A stretch of DNA of 64,000 bases from Musa acuminata AAA Group (lineage: Eukaryota > Streptophyta > Magnoliopsida > Zingiberales > Musaceae), in NCBI RefSeq assembly GCF_036884655.1, contig NC_088348.1:26807501-26871500 (forward strand). Direction: 5' to 3'. A program made the translations under genes and the position numbers. The notes beneath the pieces were generated by a model. The model ran no database searches, was not told the origin of the DNA, and saw nothing but the letters and a program-made list of their open reading frames with translations. Positions 1-11,300 of the stretch are shown here, one piece after another (within the stretch, counting starts at the first letter, position 1; each line of letters starts with the position of its first letter).

Positions 1-81
1 TACAAGGCATGAACATGCCAAAAGACACGGACATACATAAGCATTACATCAAACATCTTGTTTAGAAGTTTGTCTGTGACA
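1..81 (-). repeat. 3' LTR of the LARD-like element, first 81 bp
   Basis: This is the TG-end of the element's 3' LTR read on the minus strand, cut by the window edge. It matches 4117-4197 with two differences and shares the terminal inverted sequence around GTCNGTGACA. Confidence 0.85.
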
Positions 82-96
82 TTCTCCCCCACTTAT
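82..96 (-). other. Polypurine tract of the LARD-like element
   Basis: Read on the minus strand this is a purine run containing AAGTGGGGGAGAA directly against the 3' LTR, the expected site for plus-strand priming. Confidence 0.75.
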
Positions 97-1249
97 TCCT
101 TCGACGTCCTCGTTGAAGCCTTTGTCGACACTGCAACTCCTCGCCTTTGTTGAGTCTTCAATCTTCTGCTCCAGCTACAATGCGCCTCTTGACTCCCAGC
201 TGCTCTCCGCTGTTGTTTTTGAGTAGTCGAACCTTTGATCCGCCATGCTGCTTCAACTCACCAATGACTCTGACTTTGGTGTGGGGTTGGCTGAGTTGTG
301 TTGATCTTTGTTGATTCCTGCGGATCCCCCAGATGAAGGAAAAGACCATCCTTACTGCGTCAGTTTCTCAAATTCCTCATGCTGCTTAAACTGGGTGGAT
401 GCTTGTTGGAGCTTTAACGAGCATCGTCTCGCAAACTTCTGAAGTTTTGGGTCATTCATCCACAAAATTTGCTCATTGACTCTTCTTTCACTTAGTTGTC
501 ACATCCAAGTAGGTTCGCATCACTTCCGCTTTCGATTGGCATTTCGTTGGGAAATGAAGCGGACAATCTACTCTCAGTAGCACTGATCACCGTTGGTGAG
601 AATTTGACAACTATTGTCTTCCATTATCTTTGAAGGGTCTTTGAACATCTGCAGAGCTCCTCTATTGGATAGATAAGAGAATTGGGGTACTCGGTTTCGC
701 CCATTCTCTTAAGAGTTGAGAAGGCAAATGTTACTTGACTTCGCCCGCCTCCTCGAGGTTGTACTTCCTGCATCGAGCTGGTTACTGGCCTTCACCTACT
801 CTTTGCTCACACTTCTGAAGCACTTGAAGTGTTTGCACTCCTTGTGTTGAGTTAGTTACTATGATTCACCTTCTCAATGCCATCGAACTTCTGGAATGCG
901 GGAAGTTTTCACCCCAACTTGGAGTAATTCTCTCATAGGTTTGGTCGCCTCTGGGATTGTACCGTCTTCTCCATCAACCCTACCGCCTACTCCACTGAGT
1001 AGCAAAGGTACAGCACCGCGTACTGCCTGCTTCGTTCCTTGGTTATGCACTCTTGCATGACCCGAAGTCCTTCACTTTCGGCTATCTTGATGAGAAGCTC
1101 ATTGACACCGGTCTTACGAAGTTCCTCGGCCTCTGCCCTTCAGCCTTGTGTCGGTACTTGGAGATTGCCTCTGCATGCTCCACCTCCTCGACCCCTTTCA
1201 CGACCAAGCGCTCTCCCTCCATGAGAGCAAGGGATCAATGACTTTCACG

Positions 1250-2200
1250 GAAGTCCCGCCTCTGCGGTACCATGGCGCTGCCATGCCCATGGCCCTACTA
1301 TCCGTTGCCTCGCATCTGCATCCCTTTTCTTCACGATCAGTAGATATGTCTCCGTGGCACTCCTCTGAGTCCACCTCCATTCTAACTTATGCTTGATTTT
1401 GGGTAGCTAAGTCCCTCTGGACTTGTCGTCGCTTCCTCGCCCCTTTCGACCCCCTGCTTCAACACCTCTGTGTTCTCCAAGCAGTCCATTTGGTCGATGG
1501 AAATACAGACTGCAACTCCCATGCATGGCCTCTGCCATCACGTTGTAGGGTTTGCACCGATTCTGTTCTCCTTAGCTTCCTTGGTAGCAACGTTCGCTTA
1601 CTCGACCTTGTCCTCTGACTTGTCGGGCTCCCTTAAGCGAATATGAGCTCTGGAGCAGTCCAACTCTCTAGCTGCTTCGATCATACCTCTGCATGATCAA
1701 GTCCCTCCCATGGAACTCACTAGTGCTTGCATTCGAACTTTTCCCTTGGTGGAACACAGCCCCCATATGCTGATGACCAAGGCTTTCATCCGATGCAAAA
1801 TTCGATGCACGCACGGAAGACCCGCCTCTGCGGTACCATGGCCTTCACTCCTTGAATCCATAGCCCTTCTTGCCGTCGTGTTGTTCACCGAAGTGGAGCT
1901 TCCAGTAGCTCCCGATCATACCTCCATATGATCTAGTCCCTCACGGGTCTAGATCGTGTGTATCGCATTGCCACGAACTGTTCCACCACGATCCACTGCA
2001 CCATGTCGCCTCCTGGTGACATCTCCATTGCATTCTGATCCTTGTGGAATAAACTCGAATTGTGAACCCTCCATGTGTGGCCTCTGCCAATACATCGTAG
2101 GGTTTCTTCCACCTTCGATTTTGTTCGCTCTTTTGGCAATCGACCTTCATCCACCCACTCTTGGGTCACACCTAGATGAAGCACCGCTCTAGGACAGTCC
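1250..2200. repeat. Diverged internal duplication in the LARD-like element
   Basis: Two blocks about 550-575 bp apart share phrases. The string CCTCTGCGGTACCATGG occurs near 1259 and near 1832. A phrase like GGCCTCTGCCA followed by GTAGGGTTT occurs near 1527 and near 2078. The match between blocks is patchy, so the duplication is old. Confidence 0.5.
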
Positions 2201-3737
2201 GTCGCCTAGTAGCTCCCGAAGTCCACTGACTTCACTGTAATTTGTGCACCATTGTCCGGATCCTGGGCCTCTACCCCTACCGGCACAATCTCCGCTGCGC
2301 ACCGCTTCCTTCATGGCAACTTGAATGGCAACACTGTGGCATATTCTTCAAGAGTACCCACCTCTGAGTCCTCTTGCCCCGTGCTAAGGCCTTCTGAACT
2401 CAACTTCGCCTCCGTAAATTGAATCGCCTTAGTTCCTCCATCAAATGCTCCTCCGAGATAAGGTGCATGTGCCCAGAAGCTCCCTTCGTCTTCGACACCA
2501 TGCAAGATGAGTCCACTCCGACAGAATGAATGACCCATGGAACAACATGATCCTGCTCTTGCCTCTACAAGAGTTCATGTCCTTGACCTCTGTCCAAGGA
2601 AAGCACTGTGCCTCTGCTCCATGTTCCAACTTCTATGCTTGCTCCCTTCATGCGGCTTGGGTACTTCGCCAAGTTACACCCAAGTTGCTCCGCTCCTCGT
2701 TTTTGCATTGAGTCGATGGTGGCCCTCATGCCCACCATTCCACGGGTCAGCCCTCCCTTGAGTCCGATCTCCACATCGACTCCAAGTATGCCTTCATTTA
2801 AGTTGCTTTGGGTCGCTCCCCCACTTGATCTCGCAATGCATACACCAATGCATTCTCTCGAGCGAGATCATGCGACGACTCCTCGCCACTTGCTCAGTCC
2901 ATTGAGCTTCGTGGAGTTGTTGTTTGTTGAGGTACTCCTCAACTTGTGAGGTCCGTCTCACATGATTCTCCCTCTAGGGAGCCGGAACTTATCCCTCCTG
3001 GATAACTATCCCATTGGAGCAACATCTCTCTTCGTTTTGGAGACCACCATCCCCTTGGACTACTCCGATCTGCTGAACAAACTGTGCATTGTTCTGCCTC
3101 TTACAAACGCACTTGCTAGATTGCGACTCCACGTCAATACAGCCCCCGCTGCACCACTCAAGGCCTAGCAACATGTTGAACTCGTTGCACACTTCAGCCT
3201 CCTACGGACGTATCCTTCCCATGCCGAAGAGAAAGTTTCAATGCTCCATGGCGCCGAGTTTCGGTCGCCTTGGGATGGCCACAAACATTCCATCGTTCGT
3301 ATACAAGCCCATGCATGAGTACCAAATTCTTCGAGTTAGCAATTCCCCTCACCTCTGTGAGTTTTGCACAACTCTTTCGATCGCTGAGCAACTCATTCCA
3401 CATTGCATGGTCTCATCTTTTACCAAGCGCCTCGCTTGCCTTGAGCACCATCAAGTATAGTTGTCAACGTTGAGCCGTAGCTCAAACTCAGCCATCCCAA
3501 CCTTTGTGTGCTCCGCATTCTTCCAAGCTTGTCTGTTCTCGTGGTGCCTCTTGCGCGAAGGGTTGGCCATTCCTCTGAATGCCAATCTCAGATGCCCGCT
3601 CCTCCAAGCGACTCCTTTTCCCTACATCTCCATGCCCGTTTTCCCCCAAACGGTCGCGCGTATGCTGACTGCCCTCAACGCAGCCCCGCTAGGTCCCCCA
3701 TGTTTGCATGCTAAGTGTTTCTATGAGTGCTTGGCCC

Positions 3738-3749
3738 GCTCTGATACCA
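3738..3749 (-). other. Primer-binding site of the LARD-like element
   Basis: The minus strand reads TGGTATCAGAGC, the usual complement of the initiator-methionine tRNA 3' end, two bases inside the 5' LTR. This sets the element's orientation. Confidence 0.85.
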
Positions 3750-3751
3750 TC

Positions 3752-4197
3752 TGTCACGGACTTAGCTGGTTTTGCCTAAGTCGTGCGGCACCATTGCGTG
3801 TCCGTCCGCAAAGGTCAGCCTCCCCGAAGCCTCCTATTGTCCCTTAGGACCAACAAAAGAGAGAACGGGTTAGAGAGAATGTCTCAATCAGGATCCACAA
3901 GCAAACATCTCTGTAAAACACTTCATAGACAATACAAATTACAAACAGACTTTACAAGCTCTGAATAGTTACACAACAAAGGGTAAAATGATCCATTATA
4001 GATCGAAAATCTCTCGCACGTGTCCACATGACACAACCTTTATTTACAAGCCTAAAGAGGCCACCAACCCAACTAAAATGAGACTATTAAGCCTTCGATC
4101 GCCCCTCTACGTGCTGTACAAGGCATGAACATGCCAAAAGACACGGACGTACATAAGCATTACATCAAACATCTTGTTTAGAAGTTTGTCCGTGACA
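3752..4197 (-). repeat. 5' LTR of the LARD-like element (446 bp)
   Basis: Begins TGTCACGGAC and ends GTCCGTGACA, giving 10-bp perfect inverted termini. Its last 81 bp match the window start. On the minus strand it precedes the primer-binding site. Confidence 0.85.
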
Positions 4198-5664
4198 TAG
4201 CGGCATCGTCATTCGTTACCACTAATGTCGTTCGCTCTTATGTTAAAATTACTTTTTTGCTATTTACTTTTAAACCAATGATGTTAGAATAAATGAATCT
4301 ATATGTTTTATTTTTTTAATTATAAGGATGTCAATATAATTTTATAAAATATAAGGCCTAAAATACTAAAGATAATTAACTATTGAAGACAATATATAAT
4401 TAGTATGCTACGAACGCTACATACTTAATGTTAATGATCTTCATAAAAGTCACCCAACATAGCATTTTTTTTTATCTCTACTGAGAAAAATAAATCTTTT
4501 CTCCGTGACCAAGTATAATGGAACAGTTGGCAAAGACCAAGCAACATCTATAGTTTGACTTTGATTGGGCCACCACAGGAAAATAAATCTTTTCTCCGTT
4601 GCCGGATGAGGGTGGGGACCTTGAAACTAACTCTATCCGGTGCTTGAGGAGATCCATCGTAGTCAATGCTCTGCTTTGTGGACCTAACATACATTTGGAG
4701 TTAAACCGAAGGCTCTCTCTTGCGAGCAAGAGTACGAGAGCATCAGTTCTGAGGGGCCTGAGGAGATGAGATTGCGAGCTGAGGAGATTCTACCAGAGGT
4801 AAGTTTCTTTTTCTGGTGTAGATTGACAATCTGATTACTGTCACTGCTGGTACATGGTAAGGTCAAGTGCCCAAAACAAAGGGAGTGCTTATGAGGGTAG
4901 GACTTCAAATACCTGATTAGGGAAGTATGTAAAGAATATAATTAATTTTCCCCCAATTAATTTCTTTTCACAAAAAAGAAAATTGTATTTTCTTTCTAAC
5001 TGCAGCACATTTTACTAGGATTTCATTATTTCATCATTCTAGAAGATAAAACAATGATGAAGATAATCAAATCAATGAATCACAATATCCATTTTACGAG
5101 CCCCAAATTGGTTAAAATACCCAAAAACTACAATAACGACTATACTGTAAGTCCTTCAAAGCTGCATCCTTCAACATTAAAAGGTAAGATTCTTCATGAC
5201 AAAGGATTATAGAAGGGTCTTCTCCAGAAGAGTTCTGCCTGGTGCACAAATAGCAGAAACAGGTATTATATCATGGCTAACTAGTCAGTGCACAAATCAA
5301 TTGCAATCTAGTCAAAACAATGCTACATGGAGATCGAGAAATATCACCCTCGATTCTAATGTAACTAAGGAACTGATATTATTATGAGTCTGAAAGTTTC
5401 ATCAGCTTATCATTGCAACAAATTTGCCCAAGAGAAGAAACATGTTAGATGATCTCTTAAGAGAACCATGTATGATTGATAAATCTTCATGGTTCATACA
5501 TCTAAGACACTTCTAACGATGCTATTACATGTCCACGGCTATAGTTGAAATACTTTCATTAAAATGAAACAAAGGATAGCCAAGGGAAATAAAATTCTGT
5601 GCGAAAATTATATAGCGCAAAAAAACTTCTCTCATAATAAAAAAAAGTGGCAGCCAATCCCCTT
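4198..5664. other. AT-rich intergenic DNA
   Basis: This lies between the LARD-like element and the stop codon of the pseudouridine synthase gene. Only short frames are present and I recognise none of them. The right end must hold the 3' UTR of the minus-strand gene. Confidence 0.6.
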
Positions 5665-7586
5665 TCACAAGAGTTGCTCTCCCGAGTTACCTGCTTGATC
5701 CTTACTGGTGGCACTGGCACATTCATGACTTGTCTCCATAAAACAGAAATCTGGGTAATTACGTTGGTTCAAAGAGTGAAGCCACAGTGCAACCGCTCCT
5801 TCCTTGTGCTCCATAGAGGCAATATGAGGGTATATATATTTCATCTTAAATTCCTCAGCTTCCTCAGCATAAGCTTCCATGGTCAATACCTCATGCGAAT
5901 CCTTCCATTTCTGGTTATATGATGTAAATAGGCATTCATCCAGGTAAAGCCCAACTTCAGGGGCCGTAGGAACATTGATATTGACATCCCTGAACAACAA
6001 AAGCCAAATTAATCACCCATGACCATGGCATAAAGTTGATATACACACAAGAGGATAAAAAGATCATACTTTTTCAAGGCTATATCCATAAGTGACTCAG
6101 GTGCACAGTTCCTCATCACTGCAACTGCAAGGCCGATCATCTTCCTGATCTGATGGAGCATAAAGCTCTGTCCTACAACCTCACACTTGACAAATTCAAT
6201 CCCCTCGATACAGACAACACGATTTGCGTCAAAGGATATAATATATCTACGAGCAGAGGGATCTTCAGCCTTAGTTCTGGTTGTGAAGTTATGGAAGTTG
6301 TGAGTTCCCACATAATGCTTCAGTACGCTATTAAATCTCTCCCTCTGCTCATCCTCATAACAAAACTTGCTTTTGACAGTCACTTGCTCTCCATTAGTTC
6401 TATCAGCAACTATAGGTTCCAATCTCTGGTTTTCTAAAGAAGCACTCGGCTCCATAGTAGAATTCTCTTTCATTGTGATAGCCTCATTACTGAGCTTACC
6501 ATATTCTTCCACATAGGAAGCCACTGGATCTACTGTAGCATCAGGATTCATGTTACCAGGAGCAACAGCATCTGTTGCAGTAGAATTCTCTTTCATTGTG
6601 ATAGCCTCATTACTGAGCTTACCATATTCTTCCACATAGGAAGCCACTGGATCTACTGTAGCATCAGGATTCATGTTACCAGGAGCAGCAGCATCTGTTG
6701 CAGCAGATACAAGTTTGCCGGCCTCCACTTCATTTCTACCCATGTTAGCCGAGTTAGTCTCTGCAATCATAATGGAGAAATCATGCTGCTCATCATCAAC
6801 TCCACCACTGCCAAGGTCAAAATTTTCTAGCTTATTCGCCTCAGATTTATCACTTTCTTCCAGACTGAAACAGGCGACACCAACAGTCTGATCAGCCGAT
6901 GCATCAGCTGCAAGATCAACTCTTTTCTGGGCAATGGAACTCCCAGCCCAGCGGCCCATGAGACCAGGGATCTTACGCCCCCTTTCTGAGCATTCTAAGC
7001 AGCGTGCGAGTTCGTTGTCGGACCCCATGCTCGCCATCACGGCCTCCCGGTCCGGATGCGCGCTAGGGTCAAGGGCGAACACCGGGATGAGATACACGTA
7101 CCGGCGGCGATCGCAGAATTTCTTGGCGTTGAAGGAGTTGGTGACCCGTTTGAATCCGAAGACCCTGATCTGGTCGGAGAGATGGGCGTTGAGGCGAGCG
7201 ACGAGGCCAGGCGGGTCTACATAGAAGCGGCCGGACACGACCTGGGCGGCGGCGCTGACGCCCTTGTCGGTGCGTGCGGAGCGGGCCCAATCATAACGGC
7301 GGGGGAGGCCGCGGTCCGTCTCCGGAACGGCGCCGGCGAGAAAGAGGGCCTCCTCGAGGTCGCCCTCGATGGTACGGGCCCCCGGGTTCTTCTGCATGCC
7401 CTGGTACCCTGCGCCGCAGTAGCCGAGGAAAATGGCCACCTTGCGCCGTTTGTACCGCCGCCTGGGCTCGCCGGCGGCGAAGGGGGCGGAGGAAGGGTCC
7501 TCGTCGGCGTCAGACGTGGTGGCGGAGGACGACATCTTGGGCTTCTTCGAAGGGTGGGGAGGCGAGGAGGGAGGGGAGGAAGCCAT
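5665..7586 (-). CDS. tRNA pseudouridine synthase, TruA/PUS1 family
   Basis: Two exons, 7586-6070 and 5989-5665, join across a GT-AG intron to give 613 aa. The family isomerises uridine to pseudouridine in tRNA and some other RNAs. After a Ser/Pro-rich N-terminus the TruA fold starts near residue 48. The catalytic motif is ARTDKGVSA with Asp107, and the C-terminal half holds the family blocks around GTHNFHNFT and GQSFMLHQIRKMIG. Between the two halves is an acidic insert of roughly 200 residues that contains a 41-residue tandem duplication. Exon 2 supplies the end of the fold (SLNQRNYPDF) and a variable tail; its last 20 or so residues are the least certain part. The start is the first ATG and overlaps a telo-box. 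The gene is head-to-head with the prolyl oligopeptidase gene. The compartment cannot be told from sequence; the basic KKPK and RRRYKRRK stretches could be nuclear signals. Confidence 0.93.
6458..6703 (-). repeat. Two-copy 123-bp tandem duplication in coding sequence
   Basis: Units 6458-6580 and 6581-6703 differ at one base that I can see. 123 bp is 41 codons, so the frame is kept and the protein carries the same acidic block twice (about residues 295-376). The near identity implies a recent event. Confidence 0.9.
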
Positions 7587-7594
7587 TAGGGTTT
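7586..7594 (-). promoter_or_regulatory. Telo-box at the pseudouridine synthase start
   Basis: The minus strand reads AAACCCTAATGG, so a telo-box (AAACCCTAA) overlaps the start codon. A related AAACCCTAG lies on the plus strand near 7650. Telo-boxes are common near the starts of plant ribosome and translation genes, which fits a tRNA-modifying enzyme. Confidence 0.55.
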
Positions 7595-8133
7595 ATATGA
7601 AGCAGTGTCGGGAGTAAAAAGGAGAGGCTTTTGGAGAGGAGTGTCTTCAAACCCTAGAACTGAGACGGGGGATAGTAGTCGATAGTGGGATACAAGCGTG
7701 AAACAAATAAATCACAGCCGTCTGATCAAAATATCCCGATGGCAGTCCCCGATCATTTAATTTATTATTAACGAATAATACCCAAAACTTATTGGGATTT
7801 ATTACTAAAATTTACATATATATATATATATATATATTATCTACTCAAATAATTGTTATATTCATAAAAAAATTATTGAATGATATTTAAAACATTTAAT
7901 CATTGATAAATAGATCATACACACCACTGTTATATCGATATTATAGATGCTAAAAATAATTACAATTTTAAATATTATAGAGCATATTATGCAAAATTGT
8001 GGCATAAAAAAATAAAAAAAATCCCAACTTTTTCATTGCATTTTTGCCACCGCCACAAAAATTCCATCTTCCTCTCCCGAATCAGATCCAAACTGCCCAT
8101 CTCGCCGTCCAATTCCACCTTCCGCCGTAGCAG
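7595..8133. promoter_or_regulatory. Shared upstream region of two head-to-head genes
   Basis: Only 763 bp separate the ATG of the pseudouridine synthase (minus, 7586) from that of prolyl oligopeptidase (plus, 8350). Both promoters and 5' UTRs must sit here. It contains an AT-rich middle with a short (TA)n run near 7816-7836. I cannot assign a TATA box to either side with confidence. Confidence 0.55.
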
Positions 8134-8349
8134 ATGGCAAGATCCTTGGCAACACCGTGGCGTCACCACCTTCACCCCATCCCGCCAATTTCTACGCTCC
8201 CGACCTCCCCCCGAACCGCCCGGTTCGCCATCTCCCGCACCCTTAAATCGGCCCCCTTCCCGTTAAACTCCGGTCCACATGTGCGCCACGTTCCTCTGAG
8301 TCGTCGTACTGGTCTCGGACGTCCCATCGCCGCCTCTGACGCCGCCACC
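8134..8349 (+). other. In-frame upstream extension of prolyl oligopeptidase
   Basis: An ATG at 8134 is in frame with the main ATG at 8350 with no stop between. It would add 72 residues rich in Ser, Thr, Arg and Pro and almost free of acidic residues, which is the look of an organelle transit peptide. The ATG at 8350 has a stronger context (GCCGCCACCATG). Which start is used, or whether both are, cannot be decided here. Confidence 0.45.
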
Positions 8350-11300
8350 ATGAACTTTCTCTCCCCTGCAGCCTCTGATGCTCTCCCGTTGCTCCAATAC
8401 CCGCCGGCCCGGCGGGACGAGTCCGTCGTCGACGACTACCACGGCGTTCCCGTCGCTGATCCCTACCGATGGTTATCCCCACACCACCTCTTGCCTAAAA
8501 ACCGAATCTTTTTCTTAAACATTGAATCTTTGGGGCCTCGGACGTAGGTTGGAGGATCCGGATGCGGAGGAGGTGAAGGAGTTCGTGGAGGGGCAGGTGG
8601 CGCTGACGGACTCGGTTCTGGCGAGGTGCGAGGAGAGAGAGAAGCTACGAGGGCAGATAACGGCGCTGTTTGATCATCCCCGGTATGATACGCCCTACAA
8701 GCGAGGTGGAAAGTATTTCTACTATCATAACACGGGCCTTCAGGCGCAGAGTGTTCTATATGTTCAGGTAGTTTTCGTTGCCTTTCGATGGCTGCCGAAC
8801 CCCATCCAAATTGAATCTCGGTTGTCCAATGATTTTCCCCCCTTCTATATTTACTGTTGTGGTCGGGAAAGCATTGGGAAAACTAGAATAACAAAAGTTC
8901 ATCATTTGTACTTGTAGATTGACTTTGAAGGGTGTTTAGTGAGTTCTCATCATTATTCTATTTTTGATACGGATTCCAGGTTTTGACCAAGATGCCTGTT
9001 GAATGGATCAGAGGGTCAAATTTCTTACTATTTTCGTGTCTTTTTTTCTATAATTTATAATAGAGTTGCCAATGTTGTGGAGTTGTTGGGACGGAGAATA
9101 ATGATCGGTTTAAGCGTTGAATTTCGTACTTTGCTTTATTTTGATGAATTTGTTAGTTATTATTTTCTTGTGGAATCATTTGGATTTGATCAGTGCTTTC
9201 ATGGGGATGGTTTTGTATTATGACTTTGAACTCGTTGCTTTGCTGCAGAAAGACTTGGATGGAGAGGCAGAGGTTCTCTTGGATCCTAACAAACTTAGCG
9301 AGGATGGTACAGTGGCTCTCTCGATGGCTTCTGTTAGCAAGGATGGGCAGTTTTTCGCTTATGGGCTTAGTGCAAGTGGAAGTGATTGGGTTACGATCAA
9401 GGTGATGAGGGTTGATGGCAAGACAACAGAGCCTGACACCATATCATGGGTGAGATTGTTTTTCCCTTGCACATTATGAACTTCTTTCTCTCTTTAAACA
9501 CTGCTTTCTCTGATTTGGTTTAAAGAGCTTAAAACCAATTCATTCATTTTTTTCATTGCAGGTAAAGTTCTCATCAATTATCTGGACCCTTGATGGAAAA
9601 GGTTTCTTCTATGGTCGGTATCCGGCTCCCAAGTAAGTGTGGCAGAATCCCTTATTATCATCATGTTATTATCATTTGTTAAAGAAGAAAATGCTCTTGT
9701 GGCGACAGTCCTATTGGTTGTTAATTGTGTTTGTTGCTGATGATACATAGAGAAGGGGTTGAATTGGATGCTGGGACGGAGACAAATATCAATCTGAATC
9801 ATGAGCTCTACTATCATTTCTTAGGCACTGATCAGTCAGAGGATATATTATGCTGGAGGGATCCGGAGCATCCAAAGTATATCTTTGATAGTTATGTCAC
9901 TAATGATGGCAAGGTAACATGGTGCATTATCGTAAATTGTGAAGTTGTACTCCTCCATTAGGTATTAGTGATCTCTTCATTGTTGTAAAATTATTGCATA
10001 TGATAATCAATCCTTGCTTCAGTTTTACTTGTTTTACTTGCATTCTTTGCCACCATTTTAGTTTTGGTTCCTACTTTGCAATTAATTTTTCGTCAATACT
10101 ATTAACACGAATATATGTGTTATATTTGTCGAAATACCATCTTTTGGTCTATATCATCTTGTCTAGTTTGCTTATCTTGAACTCTAGATCTTTTACATTC
10201 CTCGTACCATCTTTAAAGCTATTGTTGGATGCTGTTGAAGTTTCTAGTTAGATTTACCTATCCAATGACCACTGTAATCCCAGGATTAATTGGTGTATCC
10301 ATTGACCACTGTTGAAATACATGGATCGGCGATGCCCCTTTCTGACCAACAGAATCCAGTTCGGGGATGATGATAATGTGATATTATTTAGTGGTCTTGG
10401 GAATGGATATCACCATGCCCTTTTCTCCTCCCATCTAGTTCACGGTTTCCTTAACTGGTGTTCTCTGAAGTAAATTGTTTCCTTGACTGGATCGATGAGA
10501 CAAGGAGAACATTGGATTAAGAAGTTCTAAGATATAGCCAACATCGAAACCCAGCAACTCTAGCAATCCAATGCAATATTGTTAAAAAGGAAACCTACCT
10601 CATTTTGTCTATAGGCAGTGTGAGAAGAACAAAATCGGATGCAAAGTAGTATCTAGCTTAAAACAATAAAGCCAAAAATAAAAAATAACTGAAAACAATA
10701 ACAGTAAGATTTAACATGTTAGAACCATTGATTACTTGAGGGGAACAACTATGGGTCGACTAGAATGAACTCACTATAAGCAAAAGGGAGTATCCTCAGT
10801 CTCTAGTACAAAGAGAAACACGAAACGGAGGAAGAGAAACTCATAAATGAAAACCAAGGAGAAAATAATTCTTTCTTTTTTTCTTTCTCTCTTTTTATTC
10901 ATCTCTGTCTTCTCTCTTTAGTTTTTCACTCCTATGCAGGATGACTTGAGCATTTGACTTTTGCAGTGCACCTGCACACCACCTTTGCAACAATCGGTGC
11001 CTTACATAGGCATCAAAGTGCTTGCAGATGCCTGCACACCTTGCATGGGAGGTTGCAACCACCCATGCCCACCTGTGTCGGAGGTTGCAACCATCCAAGT
11101 GTGCCTTGCGTGGGAGGCTGCAACAACCCACGTCATGGGGCTTGGTCATGTTGACCAAGTCCTCCCTTTTTTTTGAGGATCTGTTCCATATGAACTTGTT
11201 AGTGTTGATTGGATTTATCATAATATCTGCTAGGTTGTCCATTGTGTCGAACTTCTGTATATCCATGGTACCATCTTCGGTTACTTTTCAAACGACGTGA

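Larger units (their letters stand above)
1..4197 (-). mobile_element. Non-autonomous LTR retrotransposon (LARD-like), partial
   Basis: Positions 1-81 match 4117-4197 with two differences, so both are pieces of one long terminal repeat. The tRNA-type primer-binding sequence lies next to the right-hand LTR and the purine tract lies next to the left-hand one when read on the minus strand, so the element is minus-oriented. The 3.67-kb interior (82-3751) has no open frame above about 130 codons, and I recognise no gag, protease, RT, RNase H or integrase motif on either strand. It would therefore need proteins supplied in trans. Most of the 3' LTR lies outside the window, so that target duplication cannot be checked. 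Confidence 0.8.

Noticed and set aside
1..4197. Endogenous pararetrovirus such as a badnavirus
   Set aside because: No reverse transcriptase, movement or coat motif is seen, and LTRs with primer site and purine tract show an LTR retrotransposon.
7056..7589. 177-codon plus-strand frame over the pseudouridine synthase exon
   Set aside because: It is the complement of a GC-rich exon whose own frame has clear TruA motifs.
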